Positions 33,527-41,941 are shown, counted from the stretch's first letter. The stretch: 64,000 bases of DNA from NZ13-RE01 sp964612975 (GCA_964612975.1 CAZTGC010000001.1:1-64000); one strand, 5' to 3'. Notes: generated from the sequence alone by a model not told the origin. A program made the numbers and translations.

Positions 33527-34464
33527 TAACTGAGAAGGTTCTTTTGAATAAAGCTATATATTACGCACCGAGGGGTGAATCAAGATTAATTTTCTTAGGA
33601 AATATCATTTCACATAATTTTCTTTCTCCCTTTGATAAACTAATTGGTATAATCGGAGATAGTGGTTCTGGAAAATCCTTACTTATAAGAGGCATTTTTC
33701 CTGGTTTAAATTTAACTAATGATGATGAGGGTGTTTATAGAAGACCTTTACCTTTATTAGAAGATTATGAAAGGGATGCTTTTTATGAGTTTATATATCA
33801 TGTAGATATAAGATTTGAAATGGCTTTTACCCCTATTTATCTTTTAGCAGAGGCAATTCTAAAAGCTTTGGATAAGGGGAAAAAAGTTGTGGTGGAGCAT
33901 TTTGAGGTGATTTATCCCTATTTAAAAAGAAATGCGGATATTTTGATTGGGATAGGAGAGGAGGTTATAATTGTTCGTCCCAATATATTTGGGCCAGAAC
34001 CCCAAGAGCTTGTGGAAATTGTTTTTAATTCTTTGCCTTATCGTTTACAAGCTCATACTGCAGAAGACTTAACTGGATTAGTTTTAGAAGAATATGGATA
34101 TTCAAGATTAATAGAGGCTCATAGCGATATTAAACATGGATTTGTAATTTCTTTAAAAGAAAAACCCGTATTAGATATTTCCCTTATTGAGGAGGAAGTG
34201 AGGAAATATTTAAAAAAAATTTTATTTGTTTCTTATTACGATTATCAACATATTAAAATTGGAGAGAAAATTATTAGATGTACGGGGCCAAGACTCCATG
34301 TAAGAAATACCGAAGAAATTAAGGAGTTTTATCTGTTTCCAGAGTATATATATTCTCCTCATGAAAATTGCTATTTACTGGTTGGTTTTGTAAGTAGAGA
34401 AGAGTATAATAAAATACTTAAAAAGTTGAGTAAGAAAGGAAATAATTATGGTCAGGATAGATAA
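33523..34464 (+). CDS. P-loop NTPase with AlaRS second-additional-domain-like C-terminus
   Basis: A 313-residue protein with Walker A GIIGDSGSGKSLLIRG near residue 48 and a central kinase-like part. The C-terminal region (about 185-300) contains RLQAHTAEDLTGLVLEE and IRCTGPRLHVRNTEEI, recalling the tRNA-editing SAD domain of alanyl-tRNA synthetase (CGGTHV-type motif). No catalytic or aminoacylation core is present. Its ATG overlaps the hydratase stop, so it belongs to the methylaspartate operon. Function unknown; possibilities are a kinase of a pathway intermediate or a ligand-binding regulator. Confidence 0.65.
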   Translation: MITEKVLLNKAIYYAPRGESRLIFLGNIISHNFLSPFDKLIGIIGDSGSGKSLLIRGIFPGLNLTNDDEGVYRRPLPLLEDYERDAFYEFIYHVDIRFEMAFTPIYLLAEAILKALDKGKKVVVEHFEVIYPYLKRNADILIGIGEEVIIVRPNIFGPEPQELVEIVFNSLPYRLQAHTAEDLTGLVLEEYGYSRLIEAHSDIKHGFVISLKEKPVLDISLIEEEVRKYLKKILFVSYYDYQHIKIGEKIIRCTGPRLHVRNTEEIKEFYLFPEYIYSPHENCYLLVGFVSREEYNKILKKLSKKGNNYGQDR

Positions 34465-35203
34465 GAGAATAAATGAAGATTTAAGATCTATTAAGATTAT
34501 AAGAAATTATCTTAAATATCCTTTGGGTTCTGTATTAATAGAAATGGGAGAAACAAAGGTTATATGCTCTATATCATTGGAAGATAAGGTCCCTCCTTTC
34601 TTAAAGGGAACAAACCAAGGATGGCTTACCGCAGAGTATGGAATGCTTCCAGGATCAACTCCCGAAAGAAGAATAAGGGATATAACTAAAGGAGTACTTA
34701 ATGGGAGATCTCAAGAGATTCAAAGGCTTATAGGTAGGGCTTTAAGAGCAGTAGTGGATTTAACAAAGCTTGGGGAGAGAACAATGTGGATTGATGCAGA
34801 TGTGATCCAGGCAGATGGAGGAACAAGAACTGCAGCAATTTCTGGGGCCTTTGTGGCGTTAGTAGACGCCTTTAATAAATTAAAAAAAGAAGGAATCATA
34901 AAGGAAATTCCTATAAAGGAGTTTCTGGCTGCTGTCTCTGTGGGGATTGTTGATGGAGAAATCATCTTAGATCTTAATGCTCAAGAAGATATGAGGGCAG
35001 AGGTAGATTTTAATGTGGTGATGACTGAAAGTTTTAAAATTATAGAAATTCAAGGTACTGCTGAAAAAGTCCCTTTTACTATGGAACAACTTCAAAAAAT
35101 CTTAAAATTAGCTCAAAAAGGAATATCTCAAATTATTGAAATACAAAAGAAGGTTTTAGGTTATAATGAAAAAAATTATACTAGCCACTTTGAACGAAAA
35201 TAA
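34448..35203 (+). CDS. rph: Ribonuclease PH
   Basis: Phosphorolytic 3' exonuclease that trims tRNA precursors. The 251-residue protein has IEMGETKVICS, GWLTAEYGMLPGSTPERR, the phosphate-binding arginine region GRSQEIQRLIGRALRAVVDL, DADVIQADGGTRTAAISG and DLNAQEDMRAEVDFNVVM. It overlaps the P-loop gene by 17 bp and rdgB by 38 bp. The rph-rdgB pair is common in bacteria. Confidence 0.96.
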   Translation: MVRIDKRINEDLRSIKIIRNYLKYPLGSVLIEMGETKVICSISLEDKVPPFLKGTNQGWLTAEYGMLPGSTPERRIRDITKGVLNGRSQEIQRLIGRALRAVVDLTKLGERTMWIDADVIQADGGTRTAAISGAFVALVDAFNKLKKEGIIKEIPIKEFLAAVSVGIVDGEIILDLNAQEDMRAEVDFNVVMTESFKIIEIQGTAEKVPFTMEQLQKILKLAQKGISQIIEIQKKVLGYNEKNYTSHFERK

Positions 35204-35774
35204 AATAAAAGAAATAGAAGAAATCCTTTTCGATTTAAAGGATTATTTTTCTTTACCCCAAGAATTTTCCATATTCCATTTTCCAGAGGAAAAGGGTAAG
35301 GATTATAAAGAGAATGCTTATATAAAAGCTCTATTTGTTTGTGAAAAAACAAATCTTCCTTCGGTGGGGGAAGATTCAGGTCTTGAAATTAAATTCTTAG
35401 ATGGGGCTCCTGGTTTGTATTCTGCTCGATTCGGTGGGGATATTCCCTTTTCAGAAAAGATAAGAATTATATTAGAGAAAATGAAAAATGTTCCCTGGGA
35501 TGAAAGAATTGCTGAATTTGTTTGTAATTTAGCTGTTGTTCTTCCAAGTAAGAAAAAGGAGCCAATCTTTATTGAGGGTAGAATAAAGGGATATATCTAT
35601 TGGGAACCTAAGGGAAATAATGGTTTTGGATACGATCCCATATTTTATTATCCTGAATATAAATGTACCTTTGGAGAATTGTCCTCGAAAGAAAAAAACA
35701 AAGTGAGTCATAGATCACAAGCCTTTTTAAAGGCTAAAATATTTTTAGAAAAAATTATTAGGGGGGAAATATAA
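35166..35774 (+). CDS. rdgB: Non-canonical purine NTP pyrophosphatase (Ham1/RdgB)
   Basis: Removes ITP, dITP and XTP from the nucleotide pool. The 202-residue protein begins KKIILATLNENKIKEI and has LPSVGEDSGLEIKFLDGAPG, SARFGG, GFGYDPIFYYPE and KNKVSHRSQAF. Start ATG at 35166, inside the last 13 codons of rph, implying coupled translation. It is followed 1 bp later by ridA. Confidence 0.95.
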   Translation: MKKIILATLNENKIKEIEEILFDLKDYFSLPQEFSIFHFPEEKGKDYKENAYIKALFVCEKTNLPSVGEDSGLEIKFLDGAPGLYSARFGGDIPFSEKIRIILEKMKNVPWDERIAEFVCNLAVVLPSKKKEPIFIEGRIKGYIYWEPKGNNGFGYDPIFYYPEYKCTFGELSSKEKNKVSHRSQAFLKAKIFLEKIIRGEI

Positions 35775-35775
35775 A

Positions 35776-36156
35776 ATGACAAAGGAAGTAATCTTTACAA
35801 ATAAGGCTCCAAAGGCTATAGGTCCTTATTCTCAAGCTATTAAGGTGGGAAATTTTATTTTTATCTCTGGACAAATTCCTATAGATCCTAATACTGGAGA
35901 GATTGTAGAGGGGGATATAAAGGAACAGACAAAAAGAGTTTTAGAAAATATTAAAGGAATATTGGAAAGTATATCCTGTTCCTTGAATAACATTGTAAAG
36001 ACTACTGTATTTCTTAAGAATCTTGATGATTTTTCCTCTATGAATGAGATATATGGAATCTATTTTTCAGAAAATCCTCCTGCAAGGTCTACAGTTGAGG
36101 TTTCAAGACTTCCCAAGGGAGTTAATATAGAAATTGAGGCTATTGCAGTAATATAA
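35776..36156 (+). CDS. ridA: RidA family enamine/imine deaminase
   Basis: Hydrolyses reactive 2-aminoacrylate-type enamines made by PLP enzymes. The 126-residue protein has AIGPYSQAIKVGNFIFISGQIPIDP and the conserved arginine in PPARSTVEVSRLPKGVNIEIEAIAV near residue 105. Length and motifs are typical. It is the third gene of the rph-rdgB-ridA run. Confidence 0.95.
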   Translation: MTKEVIFTNKAPKAIGPYSQAIKVGNFIFISGQIPIDPNTGEIVEGDIKEQTKRVLENIKGILESISCSLNNIVKTTVFLKNLDDFSSMNEIYGIYFSENPPARSTVEVSRLPKGVNIEIEAIAVI

Positions 36157-36165
36157 AGGTGAAAC

Positions 36166-36846
36166 ATGATTCCTTTAAAGGATAATATTCCATCAAAAAG
36201 ATATCCATTAATAAATTTATCCCTAATTATTGTTAATTTTATTCTATTTTTCTGGACCTTAGGCTTACCAGGGAATTATCGGGAATATATGTTTTGGAAG
36301 TTTGGTTTTATCCCTCAGAGATTTTTAGAATTAAATCTTACTTCGTCAAACATTTTTACTTTGATCTCCTCTTTATTTCTTCATGGTAGTTGGGCACATA
36401 TTTTAGGAAATATGCTTTTTTTATGGATTTTTGGTGATAATGTGGAAGGAAGTATGGGACATTTTAGGTACTTGATCTTCTATATAAGCGTAGGAATAAT
36501 TGCCAATATTATTCAAGGAATTTTTAGTTATAATAAATTTATTCCAACTATAGGAGCGAGTGGTGCTATTGCTGGAGTTTTGGGAGCATATTTAATTTAT
36601 TTTCCAGGTGCCCGAGTTCTTACTTTACTGTTTTTAGGCTTTTTTATAGAATTTGTCTATTTACCTGCAAGCTTCTTACTAATTCTTTGGTTTTTGATAC
36701 AATTTTTTGCAGGTATGATTTCCTTAGGTCTTTATGAAATAACTGGTGGGGTGGCTTGGTGGGCTCATATTGGGGGTTTTCTTTTCGGAATTATTATTGC
36801 TCCTTTTTTAAGAAAATATCGAAGGTATCATTTTTATTATTTTTAA
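36166..36846 (+). CDS. Rhomboid family intramembrane serine protease
   Basis: A 226-residue protein with about six hydrophobic helices. Rhomboid hallmarks are present: HGSWAHILGNMLFLWIFGDN (HxxxN), the catalytic serine in GASGAIAGVLGAY near residue 125 and the catalytic histidine in WAHIGGFLFG near residue 200. It would cleave transmembrane substrates within the lipid bilayer; substrates are unknown. It starts 9 bp after ridA and is followed by a second membrane-associated protease. Confidence 0.93.
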   Translation: MIPLKDNIPSKRYPLINLSLIIVNFILFFWTLGLPGNYREYMFWKFGFIPQRFLELNLTSSNIFTLISSLFLHGSWAHILGNMLFLWIFGDNVEGSMGHFRYLIFYISVGIIANIIQGIFSYNKFIPTIGASGAIAGVLGAYLIYFPGARVLTLLFLGFFIEFVYLPASFLLILWFLIQFFAGMISLGLYEITGGVAWWAHIGGFLFGIIIAPFLRKYRRYHFYYF

Positions 36847-36861
36847 GGGAGGAGATAAAAT

Positions 36862-37680
36862 ATGAGTTTTTGGGATATTTTTTGGATAATAGTCTTGATC
36901 TCAGCAATCTCTCCAGTAATTAAACAAAGGATAGTTGAGACAGAAAGGTATAGAATTATTCAATCTTTAGAAAAGAAGAGAGGCTCACGAGTGATAACTC
37001 TTATCCACCGTCAAGAGGCAATGAACTTTTTAGGGATTCCTATTGCAAGGTATATAAATATTGAAGATTCAGAAGAAATACTTAGAGCTATAAGACTTAC
37101 TCCTGATGATATGCCTATAGATTTAGTTTTGCATACTCCAGGCGGTTTAGTGTTAGCTGCAGAACAAATTGCTCATGCTTTAAATCAACATAAAGGGAAG
37201 GTTACTGTTTTTATTCCTCACTATGCTATGTCGGGTGGAACATTTATCGCTCTTGCAGCAGACGAGATTGTTATGGATGAGAATGCAGTTTTAGGGCCAG
37301 TAGATCCCCAAATAGGAGAATATCCTGCTGTTTCCATTCTTAAAGCTATTGAGAGAAAAAGTGTGGAAAAGGTAGATGATAGGACATTAATTTTAGGGGA
37401 TATAGCTGATAAAGCAATTAAACAGGTAAAAAAATCTGTATTGGAGCTTTTAAAGGACAATATGCCAGAGGAAAAGGCAGTGGAAATTGCTGAAATATTA
37501 GCAAGTGGAAGATGGACTCACGATTATCCTATAACTGTAGAGGAAGCACAAAAAATTGGACTACCTGTAAAGGCTGGTTTACCTCCTGAAATTTATACTT
37601 TAATGAATTTATATCCCCAAACCCATACAGGAAGACCTTCAGTTCAATATATTCCTATTCCTTATAAAAGTAAGCAATAA
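36862..37680 (+). CDS. SDH_sah/ClpP-like membrane-anchored serine protease
   Basis: A 272-residue protein with an N-terminal hydrophobic anchor (about 1-20, MSFWDIFWIIVLISAIS). A ClpP/crotonase-fold domain follows. The oxyanion region is LHTPGGLVLAAEQIA and the likely nucleophile serine is in HYAMSGGTFIALAADEIVMD near residue 125, with LGPVDPQIGEYPA after it. This is the pattern of the SDH_sah family, related to SppA and NfeD-type proteases. Substrates are unknown. It ends the run that began upstream; hrcA has its own regulatory region. Confidence 0.85.
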   Translation: MSFWDIFWIIVLISAISPVIKQRIVETERYRIIQSLEKKRGSRVITLIHRQEAMNFLGIPIARYINIEDSEEILRAIRLTPDDMPIDLVLHTPGGLVLAAEQIAHALNQHKGKVTVFIPHYAMSGGTFIALAADEIVMDENAVLGPVDPQIGEYPAVSILKAIERKSVEKVDDRTLILGDIADKAIKQVKKSVLELLKDNMPEEKAVEIAEILASGRWTHDYPITVEEAQKIGLPVKAGLPPEIYTLMNLYPQTHTGRPSVQYIPIPYKSKQ

Positions 37681-37716
37681 TATGGCATTTATGAGCTAAG
37701 CTGGAATATAATAAAC

Positions 37717-37745
37717 TTGACATAATAATTTATAAATGATAGCCT
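37717..37745 (+). promoter_or_regulatory. Predicted promoter for hrcA
   Basis: A perfect TTGACA (37717-37722) is followed at 17 bp by TAGCCT (37740-37745), which keeps T1, A2 and T6 of the -10. Transcription would start near 37752, just before the CIRCE. A TATAAT at 37707-37712 without a good -35 is an alternative. Confidence 0.45.
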
Positions 37746-37754
37746 ATTAACGGT

Positions 37755-37781
37755 TTAGCAGTCATTAATAAGGAGTGTTAA
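37755..37781 (+). promoter_or_regulatory. CIRCE operator (HrcA binding site)
   Basis: TTAGCAGTC, nine bases, then GAGTGTTAA. This matches the CIRCE consensus TTAGCACTC-N9-GAGTGCTAA with one mismatch in each arm. The right arm overlaps the AGGAG Shine-Dalgarno and ends 2 bp before the hrcA ATG. HrcA is the repressor known to bind this element, so autoregulation is expected. Confidence 0.85.
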
Positions 37782-37783
37782 AA

Positions 37784-38806
37784 ATGTTAGACGAAAGAAA
37801 ACAGAAAATATTAAGGATAATTGTTAAAGACTATATAGAATCTGCACAACCTGTAAGTTCAAGGGTATTAGCAAAAAAGTATCATTTAGGTTGGAGCCCT
37901 GCAACTATACGCAATGAAATGACAGATTTAGAAGAGGCAGGATATTTAATTCAGCCTCATACTTCTGCAGGAAGAATACCATCGGATAGAGGATATAGGT
38001 TTTATGTAGATTTTCTTATGGACTTAGATCCCTTACCCCAAGAAGATATTGAATATATAAACTATTTCTTTAGTTATCCTCTTAGCTGGGAGAACTTATT
38101 GCAACAAGTAGCAGAAGTTCTATCACAGAGAACTTCCTTCATAGGAGTAGTTCTCTTTCCTCAATTAAATTCTGCTTTTATTAAATCAATAGAGCTCGTT
38201 GAGTTGAAAGAGAGTGTAATTTCTTTAATAATGACTACATCGACTGGAGTAGTTAAAGAGAGAATTATAAAACTTTCATATTCAGTGCAAGAATTTGAGC
38301 TTTATTCTATCAAAGCAAAACTTAACAAGACTTTTGCAAATAAGAAGCTTCAAGAAGTTTATTGGTTATTACTACAAAAAAAGGTACTTAAGAATATTCC
38401 TTTAGAAATTTATCAGGGCTTAGAACAATTATTATGGGAAGTTCTTGAAAAGGAAGGAGAAATGTTTATCGCAGGTGTATCTCGAATATTGAAGCACTTA
38501 GAATTTCAGGATATAAATAAGGTTAAAGATCTATTAAGTGTTCTAGAAGAAGAGAAAACTTTAGCATCTTTACTGTTTTCTGCTTTTTTAAATCATGGAT
38601 TGACAATACTTATTGGAAATGAAATTGGAATCTCAGAATTAGATGATTGTAGCATTATCACTACGGTTTATTCTCTTAAAGATAGTATTGTTGGAGCCTT
38701 AGGAATGATTGGTCCCAAGAGAATGAAATATGAAAGAATGTTAACTTTTGTAGAATTAATAGGTAAAGTTTTGTCAGAAAAATTGAATGAGATTTTTGAA
38801 AAATAA
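37784..38806 (+). CDS. hrcA: Heat-inducible transcription repressor HrcA
   Basis: Repressor of chaperone genes that binds CIRCE. The 340-residue protein has an N-terminal winged helix (about 1-75: LDERKQKILRIIVKDYIESAQPVSS, WSPATIRNEMTDLEEAGYL, HTSAGRIPSDRGYRFYVD). A GAF-like dimer domain ends with the conserved GALGMIGPKRMKYERM. The ATG at 37784 is 8 bp after AGGAG; a GTG at 37775 lies inside the operator. The usual partners grpE, dnaK and dnaJ do not follow; rsmE does. Confidence 0.95.
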   Translation: MLDERKQKILRIIVKDYIESAQPVSSRVLAKKYHLGWSPATIRNEMTDLEEAGYLIQPHTSAGRIPSDRGYRFYVDFLMDLDPLPQEDIEYINYFFSYPLSWENLLQQVAEVLSQRTSFIGVVLFPQLNSAFIKSIELVELKESVISLIMTTSTGVVKERIIKLSYSVQEFELYSIKAKLNKTFANKKLQEVYWLLLQKKVLKNIPLEIYQGLEQLLWEVLEKEGEMFIAGVSRILKHLEFQDINKVKDLLSVLEEEKTLASLLFSAFLNHGLTILIGNEIGISELDDCSIITTVYSLKDSIVGALGMIGPKRMKYERMLTFVELIGKVLSEKLNEIFEK

Positions 38807-38810
38807 TTGA

Positions 38811-39551
38811 ATGACTCCTATTTTTTTTGCGGATGAATTTTTACCCCCCAAAATTTTGATATTAAAAAACCCAGAAGAAATTTTTCATTTAATAAAGGTT
38901 TTAAGATATAAAAAGGGAGAAGAGATAGTTTTAAAAGGCTCAGATGAAAATTTATATTTATCAAAAATAATTGAAATTAAAAAGGATCAAGTAATTTTTG
39001 AAATAATTTCAAGGGAGAAAAGGGATCCTGAAATAAAGTTTGAGTTATATTTATGTCAAAGCTTACCAAAACTTGATAAATGGGAATGGATTCTTGAGAA
39101 AGCTACAGAATTAGGAGTTAGCGGCTTTTTTCCTTTACAAACTGAAAGAAGTATTGTAAACTTAAAAAAGGAACAATTAGAAAAAAAATATGGAAGATGG
39201 AGAAAAATTATTAATGAAGCAGTAAAACAGAGTGGGAGAAAAAAAATTCCTGATTTGTATCAAATTCAAAAATTGAAAGATTGTTTAGATTTTATAAGAG
39301 AAGAAGGTAATATTCTGGTGGCCTGGGAAAATTCTGAAGTAAGTTTGAAAAAAGTTATTGATGGTATAAAGGGAAAAATATATTTATTTATAGGACCTGA
39401 AGGAAGTTTTTCAGAAGAGGAAATTAAAATTCTGAAAAAATATGGTGGTATATTTTTTAACATGGGACCAAGAATATTAAAGGTTGAGACAGCAGCTATT
39501 GTTGCTCTTTCTCTGGTTTTATATGAGAAGGGAGGTTTAGGTTTAGGATAA
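38811..39551 (+). CDS. rsmE: 16S rRNA m3U1498 methyltransferase
   Basis: SPOUT methyltransferase acting on U1498 of 16S rRNA. The 246-residue protein has an N-terminal PUA-like region (HLIKVLRYKKGEEIVLKG) and LPKLDKWEWILEKATELGVSGFFPLQTERS. The knotted SAM site is FIGPEGSFSEEEI followed by MGPRILKVETAAIVAL. It lies 4 bp after hrcA; in Firmicutes rsmE is found at the end of the hrcA-dnaK cluster, so this looks like that cluster without its chaperone genes. Confidence 0.94.
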   Translation: MTPIFFADEFLPPKILILKNPEEIFHLIKVLRYKKGEEIVLKGSDENLYLSKIIEIKKDQVIFEIISREKRDPEIKFELYLCQSLPKLDKWEWILEKATELGVSGFFPLQTERSIVNLKKEQLEKKYGRWRKIINEAVKQSGRKKIPDLYQIQKLKDCLDFIREEGNILVAWENSEVSLKKVIDGIKGKIYLFIGPEGSFSEEEIKILKKYGGIFFNMGPRILKVETAAIVALSLVLYEKGGLGLG

Positions 39552-39555
39552 ATCC

Positions 39556-40809
39556 TTGAATATAAAAAGTATAAGTTTCTTTACTTTTGGATGTAAGATT
39601 AATCAGTATGAGACAGAAAAAATAAAAAGTTTAGCTCAAAAAGAAGGATGGAAAGTAGAATCCTTTGGAGAAGAAGCTGATTACATATTTATCAATAGTT
39701 GTGCTGTTACCCATATAGCAGAAAGAAAAGCAAGACGTCTTATAAAGTTCTTGAGAAATAAATTTCCAAATTCAAAAATAATTCTTGCAGGATGTTATCC
39801 TGAAAGAACTAAGAAGAATTCCTCTACCCTTGATGTGGATATCCTTTTAGATAATAAAGAAAAATGGGAATTTTTTAATGGTAATGAATTATCTTTTATT
39901 CCTTCCTTACCTCAAGAAAGAACTCGGGCTTTAGTAAAGATTCAAGATGGATGTAATCAGTTTTGTACTTATTGTATTGTTCCGTACTTAAGGGGAAGAG
40001 AAAGGAGTAAACCTCAAGATTTAGTTATACAAGAGATAGAAAACCTTATAAGTTTAGGATATAAAGAAATTGTTCTTACTGGAGTAAGATTAGGAGCCTA
40101 CGGGCATGATTTTCAAGATAAAGATGCTCTTTCTAAGCTTCTTCAGAAGATTATTCAATATCCCGAGATAAAAAGGATTCGTTTAAGTTCTATAGAGCCG
40201 ATGGACATTACCCCATCTTTAATAGAATTATCAGGTGAAGAGAAAATATGTAAACACTGGCACATCCCTCTTCAGAGTGGTGATGATGAAATACTAAGGA
40301 AGATGAAGAGAAGGTACGATACTTCTTATTACTATGAAATAATTCAAGAACTAAGAAAAAAAGTCCCCTATATAGCTATTGCTACTGATATTATTGTGGG
40401 TTATCCTGAGGAGAAGGATATTAATTTTCAAAACACTGTTACTTTTATAAAAAAAGTAGGATTTATGAAGCTCCATGTATTTCCCTTTTCTCCAAGACCT
40501 GGAACCCAAGCTGAAGAATTAACCCTTCTTCCTCCTTCCTTAGTGGAGGAAAGGAAGAAAACATTAATCTCTCTGAGCAAGGATTTGTGGGAAAAATATG
40601 CAGGAGGATTTTTAGGAAAAGAAATGGAAGTTTTGGTGGAAGAGAATGAAAATGGTTTTGCAGAGGGATTGACAGATAATTATTTAAAAGTGGTTTTTCA
40701 TGATTCTTCGGTGAATAAAGGAGATTTTGTAAAGATTCGTATAAAAGAGGTTCATGAAGAAAGGGTTTTTGGAGAAAAGATAAGGGATATTCTATATATA
40801 AATAGTTAA
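39556..40809 (+). CDS. mtaB: tRNA (N6-threonylcarbamoyladenosine) methylthiotransferase MtaB
   Basis: Radical-SAM enzyme that adds a methylthio group to t6A37 of tRNA. The 417-residue protein has the N-terminal UPF0004 domain with cysteines in FTFGCKINQYE, INSCAVTH and LAGCYPER. The radical-SAM motif CNQFCTYCIVPYLRGRERS lies near residue 133. A C-terminal TRAM-like stretch follows. MtaB rather than MiaB is suggested by GCKINQYE. The start is TTG at 39556, with a weak Shine-Dalgarno; coupling to rsmE is likely. Confidence 0.92.
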   Translation: MNIKSISFFTFGCKINQYETEKIKSLAQKEGWKVESFGEEADYIFINSCAVTHIAERKARRLIKFLRNKFPNSKIILAGCYPERTKKNSSTLDVDILLDNKEKWEFFNGNELSFIPSLPQERTRALVKIQDGCNQFCTYCIVPYLRGRERSKPQDLVIQEIENLISLGYKEIVLTGVRLGAYGHDFQDKDALSKLLQKIIQYPEIKRIRLSSIEPMDITPSLIELSGEEKICKHWHIPLQSGDDEILRKMKRRYDTSYYYEIIQELRKKVPYIAIATDIIVGYPEEKDINFQNTVTFIKKVGFMKLHVFPFSPRPGTQAEELTLLPPSLVEERKKTLISLSKDLWEKYAGGFLGKEMEVLVEENENGFAEGLTDNYLKVVFHDSSVNKGDFVKIRIKEVHEERVFGEKIRDILYINS

Positions 40810-40841
40810 TTATATTATAAGATAAGAAAGGAGGGAAAATT

Positions 40842-41012
40842 GTGACAGAAGTAAAAGTAGGAAAAGATGAAAGTTTGGACAGTGCACTAAAGAGGTTTAA
40901 GAAAAAACTTCAGGAAGATGGTATTTTGGCAGATATTCGTAGGCATGAATACTATGAAAAGCCCAGTGAGAAGAGAAATAGAAAAAGAGCTCAAGCAAAA
41001 AGGAAGAGATAG
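40842..41012 (+). CDS. rpsU: 30S ribosomal protein S21
   Basis: A 56-residue basic protein. S21 features are VKVGKDESLDSALKRFKKKL, ILADIRRHEYYEKPSEKRNRK and an Arg/Lys tail. It starts with GTG at 40842, 6 bp after AAAGGAGGG. S21 is needed for initiation on the small subunit. It stands between mtaB and phoH, the order seen in Firmicutes. Confidence 0.93.
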   Translation: MTEVKVGKDESLDSALKRFKKKLQEDGILADIRRHEYYEKPSEKRNRKRAQAKRKR

Positions 41013-41026
41013 TGTTTAAATAGAAT

Positions 41027-41941
41027 ATGGAACAACCTCTAACAAGAACTGAAATTATTTTACCAAAGGCTTTTTTGATTATAGAGAAAGGAAAGAGATT
41101 AATAGAAGAAGTAAAGTATTGGCAAAATGAATATAAAATAGATATATTTTGGGAAGAAGATAAAGTAGTAATACAGGGTTCTACAGAATGGGTTAATAAA
41201 ATTGTAAACTATATAACAGAATATATAAATGATAATTCAAGGCTTGAAAGTAAAGCAAGTAGTAAGATCTTAGTATTAGAAAAAAAATTAATAAGAGTCT
41301 CTTCTCCTGGACAGAGAAAATATATTGAAGAGTTAGAAAAAAAAGATATTGTTTTTGCTATAGGACCAGCAGGAACAGGTAAAAGTTATTTAGCAATTGT
41401 GGCAGGACTGATTTACTTAAAAGAAGAAAGAGTCAAAAAAATAATCTTAACAAGACCTGTTGTTGAGGCTGGAGAGAGATTAGGATTTTTGCCGGGAGAT
41501 TTACAGCAAAAAGTTAATCCATATCTGAAGCCCCTATATGATTTTCTTGAGGAGTTTTTGGGATATGAGAGATTAGAAAGACTTTTAGAGAAAAAAATGT
41601 TAGAGGTTGTTCCTCTTGCATACATGAGAGGAAGGACCTTTAAAAATGCCTTTGTACTACTGGATGAGGCCCAAAATACCACTCCTTTACAGATGAAGAT
41701 GTTTCTTACGAGATTTGGTTCTGGAAGTAAAATGGTTATAACAGGGGATATAACTCAGATTGATTTAGAAAAAAATCAAAAGTCAGGACTTCTTCATGCA
41801 TGGAAAATATTAAAAAATATTGATGAAATAGGATTTGTAGAGCTTAATGAAGAAGATATAGTAAGACATGATTTAGTAAAAAAAATAGTTGTAGCTTACG
41901 ACAGATGGGAGAAGGAGAAGGGTGAGTTTAGAGATTTTTAG
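41027..41941 (+). CDS. phoH: PhoH family ATPase
   Basis: Cytoplasmic ATPase of the PhoH/PhoL type, linked to ribosome maturation by its association with YbeY. The 304-residue protein has an N-terminal KH-like part (about 15-75) and the ATPase domain with Walker A AIGPAGTGKSYLAIVAG near residue 112. ILTRPVVEAGERLGFLPGDL, MRGRTFKNAFVLLDEAQN (Walker B) and MVITGDITQIDL follow. It overlaps ybeY by 20 bp. Confidence 0.95.
   Translation: MEQPLTRTEIILPKAFLIIEKGKRLIEEVKYWQNEYKIDIFWEEDKVVIQGSTEWVNKIVNYITEYINDNSRLESKASSKILVLEKKLIRVSSPGQRKYIEELEKKDIVFAIGPAGTGKSYLAIVAGLIYLKEERVKKIILTRPVVEAGERLGFLPGDLQQKVNPYLKPLYDFLEEFLGYERLERLLEKKMLEVVPLAYMRGRTFKNAFVLLDEAQNTTPLQMKMFLTRFGSGSKMVITGDITQIDLEKNQKSGLLHAWKILKNIDEIGFVELNEEDIVRHDLVKKIVVAYDRWEKEKGEFRDF

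Noticed and set aside
35166..35203. Fusion or sequencing error at the rph/rdgB overlap
   Set aside because: Both ends match their families in length and motif; overlapping starts are common in this window.
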